Shown here in pieces: positions 1 through 7,575 of a DNA stretch of 64,000 nucleotides. Under the pieces are notes generated by a model, which worked only from the letters and a program-made list of their open reading frames with translations, searched no databases and was not told the origin of the DNA. Made by a program: the position numbers and the translations under genes. How positions within the stretch are numbered: position 1 is the first letter of the stretch; every line of letters starts with the position of its first letter. The stretch comes from Streptomyces coacervatus (GTDB taxonomy: Bacteria; Actinomycetota; Actinomycetes; Streptomycetales; Streptomycetaceae). The DNA is taken from NCBI RefSeq assembly GCF_029223485.1, contig NZ_JARHTP010000002.1, forward strand, positions 682,001 to 746,000. The letters run 5' to 3'.

Positions 1-1
1 T

Positions 2-556
2 GTCGAGTTCTGGAAGGAGATCGATGCGCTGGCCAGGGAGAACGACGTCCGGGTCGCCATCGAGATGCATCCGCACAACCTCGTCTTCTCCCCGGTCACT
101 CTGAAGCGGCTGGTCGACGAGGGTGGCCTGACGAACGTCGGCGCCGAGATGGACCCTTCCCATCTGATGTGGCAGGGCATGGACGTCATCGCCTCCATCA
201 AGTGGCTGGGCCCGCTGGTGTTCCACGCCGCCGCGAAGGACGCGACGCTCTGTCCGGGGGCCGACATCCGCGGTGTCCTGGACACCTCGTTCACGCGCGT
301 GCCCGCCGACGCGCCGGGCAAGGTCCCCACCGGCTACGGCTTCTGGTGCAATGCCTGGCCGGAGAACCCGGCGTGGAAGTTCGTCGCCGTCGGCCTCGGC
401 AACGACGTCCCGTTCTGGACCGAGTTCCTGCGCGCCCTCGCCGAGATCGACCCGGACATGGCCGTGAACATCGAGCACGAGGACGCCGCCTACTCCCAGA
501 CCGAAGGCCTCGCCCTGGCGGCCAAGAACCTGCACAGCGCCGCCTCTGCTCTCTGA
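2..556 (+). CDS. Sugar phosphate isomerase/epimerase-like TIM-barrel protein (5' partial)
   Basis: The reading frame is already open at the window edge, so the N-terminus is missing. The visible 184 residues match the C-terminal part of the xylose isomerase-like / AP endonuclease 2 TIM barrel. Acidic and histidine residues that would bind the divalent metal appear in order in short motifs: IEMHP, MDPSHL, VFHAAAKD and NIEHED. Enzymes of this family isomerise or epimerise sugars, hydroxypyruvate or inositol derivatives in the cytoplasm; the substrate cannot be read from this fragment. The gene ends just before a strong hairpin and faces the membrane protein gene on the other strand. The family call is solid, the specific reaction is open. 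Confidence 0.8.
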   Translation, partial: VEFWKEIDALARENDVRVAIEMHPHNLVFSPVTLKRLVDEGGLTNVGAEMDPSHLMWQGMDVIASIKWLGPLVFHAAAKDATLCPGADIRGVLDTSFTRVPADAPGKVPTGYGFWCNAWPENPAWKFVAVGLGNDVPFWTEFLRALAEIDPDMAVNIEHEDAAYSQTEGLALAAKNLHSAASAL

Positions 557-569
557 CGGCTCCCCATAC

Positions 570-604
570 GTGGCCCCGTTCCCGCCTGCCGGGCACGGGG
601 CCAC
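570..604. terminator. Hairpin between convergent genes
   Basis: Perfect 10-bp arms GTGGCCCCGT (570-579) and ACGGGGCCAC (595-604) enclose a 15-nt loop. The hairpin lies 14 nt after one stop codon and 23 nt from the convergent stop codon. It has no clear U-tract, which is usual for Streptomyces terminators. It probably ends transcription from both sides. Confidence 0.65.
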
Positions 605-626
605 TGCCTGTATGCCATACCGGCCG

Positions 627-2285
627 TCAGCAGCGGGGTCGGGGCGGGGCAGACCATGGAGCGTCGGCGGCGGAGAGGTATTCGGAGGAAATCCGGTACA
701 CACCCGGCTCGTTGACGGTGAGGCGTGTGAACTCGCCCTGCTTTTGCAGGCAGCCGCGCTCGGTGTGCAGCCATGGTGAGTACTCCACCTTCACTCTCAC
801 CGAGCCGCGCTTCGGCATCCGTATCTCAAGCTCGGCGTCCGAGGTACGGACCACGGTGGCCGGCGCCGACACCAGCGGCATCGCGTCCCGCACCCGGTAC
901 ACCCTCCAGTGCGCATCGCTCCACACCGGCTCCAGCCACGCCGGCCGACTGCGCACCAGGCTTGCCTCGGCCTCGCCGTACCGGTCGGGCTCGGCGTCCG
1001 GCAGCACCACGAAGCCCACGGCCCACCGGTCCAGCCAGGCCCGGTATGTCGTCGCCGAGAACGTCCCGTCGTAGAAGAGGCGGCCGCGCTCCATGTCCAC
1101 CTGCGTGTTCCAGCCCCGCGCCAGATTGATGTGCGGGGCCAGTACGGCGGCCTCGCGGTGATCGTGGGCCGGAACGGCCTCCACGCGCGCGTGGTTCGCG
1201 CCGAGTCGGTCCAGGGCTCGTACGACACCGTGTGTGTCGGTGGCCCACGCCGGGACCTGCGCCGAGCCGCGCAGGAAGGAGGTGGGCGTGCCGGAACCCA
1301 GCCACAGCAGGGATGCGGCGAGCGCCACGGCGAGTGCACCGCGCCGGGGCCACGGGCGGCGGGGCGTCTCCAGCAAGGCCGCGAGGAGCACGGCGGGCGC
1401 GAACAGCAGCGCCAGCCGCTCCACGTTGGTGCCGATCGGCGAAGGGATCAGGTAGCAGAGCAGGACGCCCGCCGCGTACACGGCCCCGCTCCACCGCACC
1501 ACCCGCCGGCGGCGCGGCGCGAGGACCGCCACTGCCACCCCGAGCAGCGCGGGCCACCAGATCCGCGCCGCCGGCATCGGCTGCTGACCATGGAACGGGA
1601 ACAGCAAGGTGGTCGCCCCCACCACCGCGAACGGCGGCAGTATCAGCGCGGCGCCCCGTGCCCAGTCGCGGACCAGCCAGCAGGCCGCGCCCGCCGCCAC
1701 CAGGAACAGCCCGGCCACCGGGCTCGCCGCCGTCGCGAGCAGCGCGAACCCTGCCGCCGGCACCACACGGCGCCGGCCCACCAGCGCCACACAGGCCGCG
1801 AGGGCGAAGGCGACACCGAGCGCGAACGTCACCCGCCCTGCCGCGACATTGGTCCACAGCCCGAACGCGGCCAGCAGCGCGGGCCACAGCGGGCGCCGGA
1901 TCCCGGAGCGTTCCAGCAGCACCGCGGCCAGCCAGCCGGCGGCCAGCCCGGAGGCGACGGCGACCGTACGGACCCCGAAGGCGCCCATCAAGTAGGGCGA
2001 GATCACGCTGTAGTTCACCGTGTGGACCCCGCCGAACCAGAACAGCCCGTACGCCGAGTCGCCGTGCTCGGCGGCGAAGCGCGCCCATGTCTCCTGGGCC
2101 GCGAGGTCACCGCCGCCATTGGCGCGGAAGAACGCCCACACGAGATACAGCGGGAGCATCGCCACGGTGGCCGGCAGCGGCACACGACAGCTTCGGAAAC
2201 GGGCAGGGGCCCGGCGGCGTGCTCCGTTCCGCTGCGAGGGAACGTCCTCCTCGGGCGCGGCGACCAGTTCGACAGCAGCGGTCAT
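627..2285 (-). CDS. Polytopic membrane protein, GT-C glycosyltransferase-like
   Basis: This protein of 552 residues has a short charged N-terminus, about ten hydrophobic segments through roughly residue 400, and a soluble C-terminal domain of about 150 residues rich in Trp, Arg and Asp. The layout resembles GT-C type membrane glycosyltransferases or their non-catalytic relatives, which use lipid-linked sugars and carry a large extracellular C-terminal domain. I see no diagnostic catalytic motif, so the activity is inference. I chose the ATG at 2285 (MTAAVEL) because the 30 residues upstream look non-coding; an ATG at 2375 in the same frame is possible. It is monocistronic and divergent from the polysaccharide deacetylase, which suggests a cell-envelope role. 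Confidence 0.6.
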   Translation of the reverse strand: MTAAVELVAAPEEDVPSQRNGARRRAPARFRSCRVPLPATVAMLPLYLVWAFFRANGGGDLAAQETWARFAAEHGDSAYGLFWFGGVHTVNYSVISPYLMGAFGVRTVAVASGLAAGWLAAVLLERSGIRRPLWPALLAAFGLWTNVAAGRVTFALGVAFALAACVALVGRRRVVPAAGFALLATAASPVAGLFLVAAGAACWLVRDWARGAALILPPFAVVGATTLLFPFHGQQPMPAARIWWPALLGVAVAVLAPRRRRVVRWSGAVYAAGVLLCYLIPSPIGTNVERLALLFAPAVLLAALLETPRRPWPRRGALAVALAASLLWLGSGTPTSFLRGSAQVPAWATDTHGVVRALDRLGANHARVEAVPAHDHREAAVLAPHINLARGWNTQVDMERGRLFYDGTFSATTYRAWLDRWAVGFVVLPDAEPDRYGEAEASLVRSRPAWLEPVWSDAHWRVYRVRDAMPLVSAPATVVRTSDAELEIRMPKRGSVRVKVEYSPWLHTERGCLQKQGEFTRLTVNEPGVYRISSEYLSAADAPWSAPPRPRC

Positions 2286-2685
2286 GGGGGCGACGACTCC
2301 GTTCAGGGATGGGCCGGCCCGACCGGACTCCGGGCCTGCCTCGACGCACGGCGGGCCGACCGACCCACGGAACATGCATCCGCGCTGGTCAGGGCTTCAC
2401 TGGCCGCACCGGCTGATCTCTGAATTCTTGGCCGGGGCCGTCGCCCGCCACATCGGCCGTTCGGCCGAGTCGACCGCCCCGGGGGCGTTGCAGAACCGGC
2501 TGTCCGGCGGAGGCATCGCCCCTGTTCCGCCGCTATTCCGCCGCTGTTCCGCTGCCGGGTGACGCTCGTGCGTCTCGGAATCTCCGCGGAATTGTCCGTG
2601 ATCAGTAACAGGCGGATCCGGCGGCACCCCTTCTCCGTCCTGACAGGTGCACAGGAACCACCAGGATGACAAGGGCGGGGCAGAC
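2286..2685. other. Divergent intergenic region, about 400 bp
   Basis: This interval separates the membrane protein gene (leftward) from the polysaccharide deacetylase gene (rightward) and should hold both promoters. It contains three 11-bp direct repeats at 2524-2556, listed separately. I see no convincing small gene; open frames here lack ribosome binding sites and overlap the flanking coding frames. Confidence 0.5.
2524..2556 (+). promoter_or_regulatory. Three 11-bp direct repeats, PHO-box-like
   Basis: Three adjacent 11-nt units share the core TTCCGC: GTTCCGCCGCT, ATTCCGCCGCT and GTTCCGCTGCC. An 11-bp period puts each unit on the same face of the helix, as with OmpR/PhoP-class regulators. 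Streptomyces PHO boxes are 11-nt direct repeats beginning GTTCACC, so this is similar in format but not a clean sequence match. It lies 130 bp upstream of the deacetylase start. Confidence 0.35.
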
Positions 2686-3468
2686 ATGGCGCGGCATGGC
2701 GGGCGGGGATGGCACGGCCGGGTATTCGCGGCGGCGGTCGGGGTGACGGCGGTGGCGGCAGCCACCTCCGCATGGACCGCGCAGGCCGGCCCCTTCAGCG
2801 GGCACGCGGGAGCGGGGGCCTCGGCGCACGCCTCCTCACCGGCTGCCGGTGCCGGCCGGGCCCCGGTGGCCGTGAGCATCGTCCATGCCTCGGACAAGGG
2901 CGCCCGGGGCGTCAACATCACCATCGATGACGGGCCGGACCCAGTCTGGACACCGCAGGTTCTGCAGGTGCTGAAGGACAACGGCGTGAAGGCCACCTTC
3001 TGCATGGTCGGCACTCAGGCCGAGGCGCACCCGGACCTGGTCAAGGCGGTGGTGGCGGCCGGGCACCGGCTCTGTGACCACACGGTGTCGCACGACACCA
3101 CCATGGACAAGAAGCCCGACTCCTACCAGTCCAAGGAGATCCTGGACGCCGCCGGCATGATCACCAAGGCGTCCGGTGGCGTCCGGCCGATGTACTACCG
3201 GGCGCCGGGCGGTGCGTTCACGCCGTACAGCAGGCACCTCGCCGCCTCGCAGGGGATGCGGCCGCTGGGCTGGAACGTGGACTCCAAGGACTTCGAGCGC
3301 CCCGGCATCGCCGCCATCATCGCCACCGTCAAGGGCGAGGTGCCCAATGGCCCGACGATCCTCTTCCACGATGCCGGCGGGGACCGTTCCCAGACCGTGG
3401 CGGCGCTGCGCGAGATCCTGCCGTGGCTGAAGCAGCAGGGGTATTCGTTCGGCTTCCCGGTGCGCTGA
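2686..3468 (+). CDS. Secreted polysaccharide deacetylase (NodB domain, CE4 family)
   Basis: This 260-residue protein begins with a basic N-terminus and a hydrophobic Ala/Val-rich segment that forms a signal peptide or anchor. It then has an Ala/Gly-rich linker and a NodB domain from about residue 65. The CE4 motifs are visible in order: TIDDGPD (catalytic base and metal Asp), HTVSHDT (metal histidines), RAPGGAF, and LFHDAGG near the C-terminus. The family hydrolyses N-acetyl groups from peptidoglycan, chitin-like or exopolysaccharide glycans outside the cell; the polymer here is unknown. I chose the ATG at 2686 because the signal peptide follows directly; an upstream in-frame start at 2647 would add 13 polar residues. 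It stands alone, between an 11-bp repeat array and the convergent sigma-CAP gene. Confidence 0.9.
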   Translation: MARHGGRGWHGRVFAAAVGVTAVAAATSAWTAQAGPFSGHAGAGASAHASSPAAGAGRAPVAVSIVHASDKGARGVNITIDDGPDPVWTPQVLQVLKDNGVKATFCMVGTQAEAHPDLVKAVVAAGHRLCDHTVSHDTTMDKKPDSYQSKEILDAAGMITKASGGVRPMYYRAPGGAFTPYSRHLAASQGMRPLGWNVDSKDFERPGIAAIIATVKGEVPNGPTILFHDAGGDRSQTVAALREILPWLKQQGYSFGFPVR

Positions 3469-3497
3469 GCGCCGGCGAGGCGGCGGCCTCTCGCGCG

Positions 3498-5153
3498 TCA
3501 GAGCTTGGCGCCGAAGTCCTGCGTCCACCACGGCCCGCCCGACCCGTTGTGGATGCCCACGCCGATGTCCTTGAACGAGCAGTTGAGGATGTTGGCGCGA
3601 TGACCGGGACTGTTCATCCAGGACTCCATCACCGCCTGTGGAGTCTGCTGCCCCTGGGCGATGTTCTCCCCGTACGTGGACCACTTGTAGCCCGCGGCGG
3701 TGATGCGCTGCCCGGGGTCGGCGCCGTCCGGGTTGGTGTGGTCGAAGAAGTTACGGGCGGCCATGTCGTCGGAGTGGCCCTGCGCGGCCTTCTCCAGTTG
3801 CGGGTCCTCGGTGAGCGCACCGCAACCGGCGGCCGCCCGCTCCTTGTTCACCAGCGCCACCACCTGCGTGACGGCGTCCGACGGCGTCGACGACGCCTCG
3901 GGCCTGCTGGTCGGAGTCCGGGCCGCGGAAGCGGTTGGCCGGGGAGCCGGCGCGGCCTTCTTCGCGGGATGCGGTGTCTTGGAAGCGCTCGCCTTTTTCG
4001 TCGCTGACGCGGACGGAGACGGAGACGTGGAGGCCGACGAAGGGGTCTCGACGACACCGGATTCCGACAGGTCCGGTACGGGGGCGCCCGCGGCCCGCTC
4101 GGCACTCGTCCCTTCGGTGCCGGTCCCCGAGTCCGTGCCGAAGTACCAGAGGCCGCCGCCCGCCACACAGGCCGCCACGACCGCACCGCCGACGGCCCGG
4201 CGCCGGTTGCGCCGACGTCGGCGCGCCTCGCTCCGGGAGGCCGTCCGGCCGCGCGCGGCACGGTGTCCGGCGCCCGGACCTGATCCGGTACGGCCTCCGG
4301 AGCCGCCGGACGCCCGGGTCTCCGCGCCGGCCACGGCCATCCCGGCCTCAACCATTCCTCCGCAGGCGGCGCGCACGCCCGCCAGCAGTGAAGGCGCCGC
4401 GGCAACCAGCGCCAGCCCGGCCAGCAGTCCCTCCACGGGCATCAGCCCGCTCCACAGCCCGGAGCAGCGCCCGCAGCCGCGGGCGTGCCGGGCTATTCGT
4501 TTGCGCCACAGCGCCGAGGGCCGGCCGTCCCAGGTGCCCAGCATGCCGCGCAGTTCGAAGCAGGGCGGCTGCGCGTCGAGCGCCCGCACCACCACACGGG
4601 CCGCCTCCAGCTGCGCCTTCATCCGCTGCACCCGTACCGCGGTGTGCTGCGGCGACAGCTCCAGGGCGGCGGCGACCTCGGCACGGGTCAGCTCACCGGC
4701 GCACTCCAGCCACCACAGCGACAGCAGTCCCCGATCGTCCGGCTCCAGCCAACGAGTGGCGCGCGCGGTCTCCTGACGCTGCCCGGAGAGCTGAAGCTGC
4801 ACGAGGGTCAGGTCCACGAAGTCGGCACCGGGATCCGCGAGTTCCTCGGCCTCCTCCACGGCGCCCGGAGCGAGCTGCCGGTCCTGCCAGTGCTTGCGGA
4901 TCTCGTTCATCGCGATCGCCACGAGCCAGGACCGGAAACTCTCAGGAGTACGCAGACCACCCAGCCCGTCCAGGGCCCTGAGCATGGTCTCCTGCACCAC
5001 ATCGTCGACATCGACCGAGCCGTTCAGCGCCCGCCCCACGATGTTGTAGACCAGCGGAAGGTACGCACTGACCAGGGCATCCTGAGCCACCGGATCGCCC
5101 CCTCGGGCAGCGGCCACCAATGCCACCGGCTCCACCGTGCGCTGTGTACTCAT
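3498..5153 (-). CDS. ECF-type sigma factor fused to zinc motif, membrane segment and CAP domain
   Basis: This 551-residue protein combines parts normally found on separate proteins. Residues 20-92 are sigma region 2 (DVDDVVQETMLRAL, then FRSWLVAIAMNEIRKH). Residues 135-190 are sigma region 4 with a helix-turn-helix (LTRAEVAAALELSPQHTAVR). Residues 223-230 carry HxxxCxxC, the signature of zinc-binding anti-sigma domains, with another Cys at 198. A basic stretch and a hydrophobic segment (about 318-338) lead into a Ser/Thr/Pro-rich linker and a C-terminal CAP/SCP domain (about 430-551) with GHSDDM, FDHTNPDG, YGENIA and SPGHRANIL. The likely topology is cytoplasmic sigma, one membrane pass and an extracellular CAP sensor. 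The ATG at 5153 follows a GGGAAG ribosome binding site; upstream in-frame codons are not needed. No separate anti-sigma gene is adjacent, consistent with self-contained control. Confidence 0.88.
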   Translation of the reverse strand: MSTQRTVEPVALVAAARGGDPVAQDALVSAYLPLVYNIVGRALNGSVDVDDVVQETMLRALDGLGGLRTPESFRSWLVAIAMNEIRKHWQDRQLAPGAVEEAEELADPGADFVDLTLVQLQLSGQRQETARATRWLEPDDRGLLSLWWLECAGELTRAEVAAALELSPQHTAVRVQRMKAQLEAARVVVRALDAQPPCFELRGMLGTWDGRPSALWRKRIARHARGCGRCSGLWSGLMPVEGLLAGLALVAAAPSLLAGVRAACGGMVEAGMAVAGAETRASGGSGGRTGSGPGAGHRAARGRTASRSEARRRRRNRRRAVGGAVVAACVAGGGLWYFGTDSGTGTEGTSAERAAGAPVPDLSESGVVETPSSASTSPSPSASATKKASASKTPHPAKKAAPAPRPTASAARTPTSRPEASSTPSDAVTQVVALVNKERAAAGCGALTEDPQLEKAAQGHSDDMAARNFFDHTNPDGADPGQRITAAGYKWSTYGENIAQGQQTPQAVMESWMNSPGHRANILNCSFKDIGVGIHNGSGGPWWTQDFGAKL

Positions 5154-5257
5154 GAAAAGCTTCCCGTCCTCGACGTCGAACGATCGTGCCCGATACCTGG
5201 GAGACCGGTCGACAAGTCTCGGATAACAGTTCTTCGGACACACGCTCCACGAGACGT

Positions 5258-5788
5258 TCACAGCACCGCGACAGGACATCCGCTCTCAAGCGGCTGGAGC
5301 ATCAGGTCGCGCTGATACCAGGTGCCTGGCTTACCGCCGAGGTGGGCCGGGTCGGCGGGCCCGACGGGGACGAACCCGGCTTTGGCCAGCACCTTCCGGG
5401 ACGCAACGTTCTGGTGGGTGGCCGCCGCCCGCAGTGTGCGCAGCCCATGCCGGGCCGTCGCCAGCCGACACAGCTCCCGGACGGTCGCGGTCGCCACGCC
5501 GCGGCCTGCGACGCGCTGCGCGACCCGGTAGCCGAGTTCCGCGGTCTGGTCCTCGATGTCGACCAGATTGAACCTGCCGAGTACCGAGCCGTCCTCGGCG
5601 ACGAGCAGGTAGAAGGCGCAGATGCCGGCCTCCTGCTCGGACAGCAAGGCGTTGTACCGGTCGGCGAACTGGTCGAAGAAGTCATCGCCCCGGTCGGAGA
5701 TCGAGGCAGCGAAGTAGGCGCGGTTCGCCAGCTCGAAGGCCAGAACCGCCGGGGCATGGGTGGCCTGCAGCCGCTTCAGCTCGGGCAT
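5258..5788 (-). CDS. GNAT family N-acetyltransferase (RimJ/RimL-like)
   Basis: A 176-residue protein with a GNAT fold typical of ribosomal-protein or small-molecule N-acetyltransferases. The acetyl-CoA binding motif A is visible as YRVAQRVAGRGVATATVREL, which contains the Q/RxxGxG/A pyrophosphate loop. It is followed by a motif B-like segment (ASRKVLAKAGFVPVG) in the usual spacing. The acceptor substrate is not readable; relatives act on protein N-termini, antibiotics or amines. The gene lies 104 bp upstream of the sigma-CAP gene on the same strand and 193 bp downstream of the CHAT operon. Co-transcription with either is possible but not shown. Confidence 0.87.
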   Translation of the reverse strand: MPELKRLQATHAPAVLAFELANRAYFAASISDRGDDFFDQFADRYNALLSEQEAGICAFYLLVAEDGSVLGRFNLVDIEDQTAELGYRVAQRVAGRGVATATVRELCRLATARHGLRTLRAAATHQNVASRKVLAKAGFVPVGPADPAHLGGKPGTWYQRDLMLQPLESGCPVAVL

Positions 5789-5981
5789 TGCCCGACCTTA
5801 CCCAGGTAGTGCAGCGAGGGCGAAGGGTATATGGCGCGATCGGTCCGTGAGCGGCTGAGCGCACACGATCACGGCGCAGACCGGTCCGTGCCCCCGCGCC
5901 GACGATCACATCCACACCATCGCCGCTCTCGTACGCGACGACGGCCACCGGACTCAGTCCGGTTACGAAGGCCGGGACTGC

Positions 5982-6332
5982 CTACTCGGGAGTGCCGGCC
6001 CGGGTGAACGTGAAGGTGATCCCCGCCTGACCGGCCAGTTCGCCCCCGGAGCCGAGCAACGACACCGTGCCCTTGGCGCTCACCTCGGCACTGAAGGTGA
6101 CCTCGTTGAGGTGGAACTCGCCCGCTCGCTGCGGGAGGGAGTCGATCAGGCCCTGCATCGTGCTCACGAAGGCGTCGAGGCGGATGCGGAGTTCCTCGGC
6201 GGGGATCTCCGTGCGGGCGGCCCTCCACTCCTCCAGGCGGCGGAAGGACAGGCGATCGGTGCGGCCCTGGTCGGTGTCCTCCAGTCCGAGGACGCTGATC
6301 GTCGCGTCGGCGTCAGAGGTGGGCTTGGGCAT
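5982..6332 (-). CDS. Small CHAT-operon partner protein, trypco/pepco-like
   Basis: A 116-residue acidic protein with no signal peptide. Its last 35 residues form alternating small and hydrophobic beta-strand text (EVSAKGTVSLLGSGGELAG, then ITFTFTR). This resembles the small peptidase-co-occurring domains that accompany CHAT or trypsin-like proteases in actinobacterial conflict systems. That family match is from memory and moderate. Its start codon lies inside the end of the CHAT protease gene (20-nt overlap), so it is the last gene of a three-gene operon. The expected role is a substrate, inhibitor or adaptor of the protease; this is inference from context. Confidence 0.6.
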   Translation of the reverse strand: MPKPTSDADATISVLGLEDTDQGRTDRLSFRRLEEWRAARTEIPAEELRIRLDAFVSTMQGLIDSLPQRAGEFHLNEVTFSAEVSAKGTVSLLGSGGELAGQAGITFTFTRAGTPE

Positions 6333-7575
6333 GGGGTCTCTCCTCAGGGGTGGGGCAGACGTGCAGGCCGGGGTCGGCGTACGCGGCGTAGGTCAGGCCG
6401 AGCGGATTGCGGAGTGTGTGCAGGAGGTGCAGGCGCGACTCGAGGAGTGCTCTGCCCAGGGGTATTCGACGGATGAGGAAGCGTTCGTAGAGTGCCGTGG
6501 AGAAGGCCGCGGCGATGTCGTCGGGAATCTCGGTTTCCGTGCCGATGAACCCGCGGTTGCCGTTCTTGAGGAAGACGTACGGGAACGACGGCGCCCCTGG
6601 TGCGCGCATCCGGCCCGAGCCGCAGGCGTTCATCACCACCAGCGGCAGCTCGAAGGTGCGCAGCTCCCGCTCGGCGGCGAGGGCGAGGAGATCCGCTCCG
6701 AGGTCGCCGAGTGTGGTGCGGGAGTGCTGGCCGGCACCGCTGAGTTCGATCTCGGCGGCGAACGGGTCGTCGGAGCGGGTGTAGCAGTGGCACGCGAAGT
6801 GCTGGATCTGGTCCGGGAGTTCACGACGGGTGCCGTCGAGGAGGAGCCGGGGGTCGAAGATCTGCTCGGCGAGGCCCGGTGCGCGATCCGCACCGTCGGG
6901 GTATGGACCTTCGAGCTCGATGTGGTGTTTTCCGTCGTCGGCGAACCACGCCAGTTCCTCGACGGCTCCCTGGAGGTGCTCGTAGTAGAGATAACGGGCG
7001 GGGACACGGCCCTGCGGTCCGGTGTGCACGGCAAGCCTGCCCTGCACAGGGGCGGGGAGCAGGGCGCGGCGCACCACGCAGGAGAAGCCGACGAGGGTGC
7101 GGCAGGCGGCGGTGAAGCCGCCCCGGGTCTCGACGGGTTCGCCCGGGAACATCCGGAACAGCGGCAGGAACTCCAGGGGCAGGAAGCCCTCCTGGCCGCC
7201 GATGCATTCGACGAGCGGAGGAGGCAGCGAGGGGTTCATGCCGTATGGCAGGGCCCTGTTCCAGAATGTCTGAAGCCCCTGCAGGACGGACTGTTCCAGG
7301 CCGAACAGGGTGAAGAGCAGGGTGCGGCCGAGGCGGTGCAGACTCTGGAAGACCGGGTCGAGGTCCCCGTCCTCGATGTCGAACCCGGTGAGTTCGTCCT
7401 TGAGACGGGTCAGCCCCTTGTCCAGTGCCTCGCGGGCCTGGATCAGCGCGTTGCCGCCGACGAGGGTGACGCGCAGCGGCGCGACTCCTCTTCGGAGGGC
7501 GGTGAACTCCAGTTGGGTGCCCGCATCGGTGGCCAGGGCCCGGACGGAGACGTCCGGCGGCCGTGCCTCGTTCAT
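6313..7575 (-). CDS. CHAT-domain protease (caspase-like)
   Basis: A 420-residue protein with a C-terminal CHAT domain, a clan CD cysteine peptidase related to caspases and separase. The catalytic pair is visible: HFACHC (His about residue 263) and VVMNACGSG (Cys about residue 318). It is followed by the family's FIGTETEIPDDIAAAF segment. The N-terminal 200 residues are a family-specific helical region I do not recognise; no NTPase or repeat domain is fused to it. The ATG overlaps the stop of the upstream membrane-protein gene as ATGA, and the stop overlaps the small partner gene. CHAT proteases in such operons usually act as regulated effectors in phage defence or signalling. The substrate is unknown. 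Confidence 0.85.
   Translation of the reverse strand: MNEARPPDVSVRALATDAGTQLEFTALRRGVAPLRVTLVGGNALIQAREALDKGLTRLKDELTGFDIEDGDLDPVFQSLHRLGRTLLFTLFGLEQSVLQGLQTFWNRALPYGMNPSLPPPLVECIGGQEGFLPLEFLPLFRMFPGEPVETRGGFTAACRTLVGFSCVVRRALLPAPVQGRLAVHTGPQGRVPARYLYYEHLQGAVEELAWFADDGKHHIELEGPYPDGADRAPGLAEQIFDPRLLLDGTRRELPDQIQHFACHCYTRSDDPFAAEIELSGAGQHSRTTLGDLGADLLALAAERELRTFELPLVVMNACGSGRMRAPGAPSFPYVFLKNGNRGFIGTETEIPDDIAAAFSTALYERFLIRRIPLGRALLESRLHLLHTLRNPLGLTYAAYADPGLHVCPTPEERPHAQAHL

Noticed and set aside
909..2423. Long plus-strand open frame opposite the membrane protein gene
   Set aside because: Its translation is Arg/His/Gln/Gly-rich low-complexity text and the minus-strand frame has clear membrane helices; it is an antisense shadow typical of high-GC DNA.
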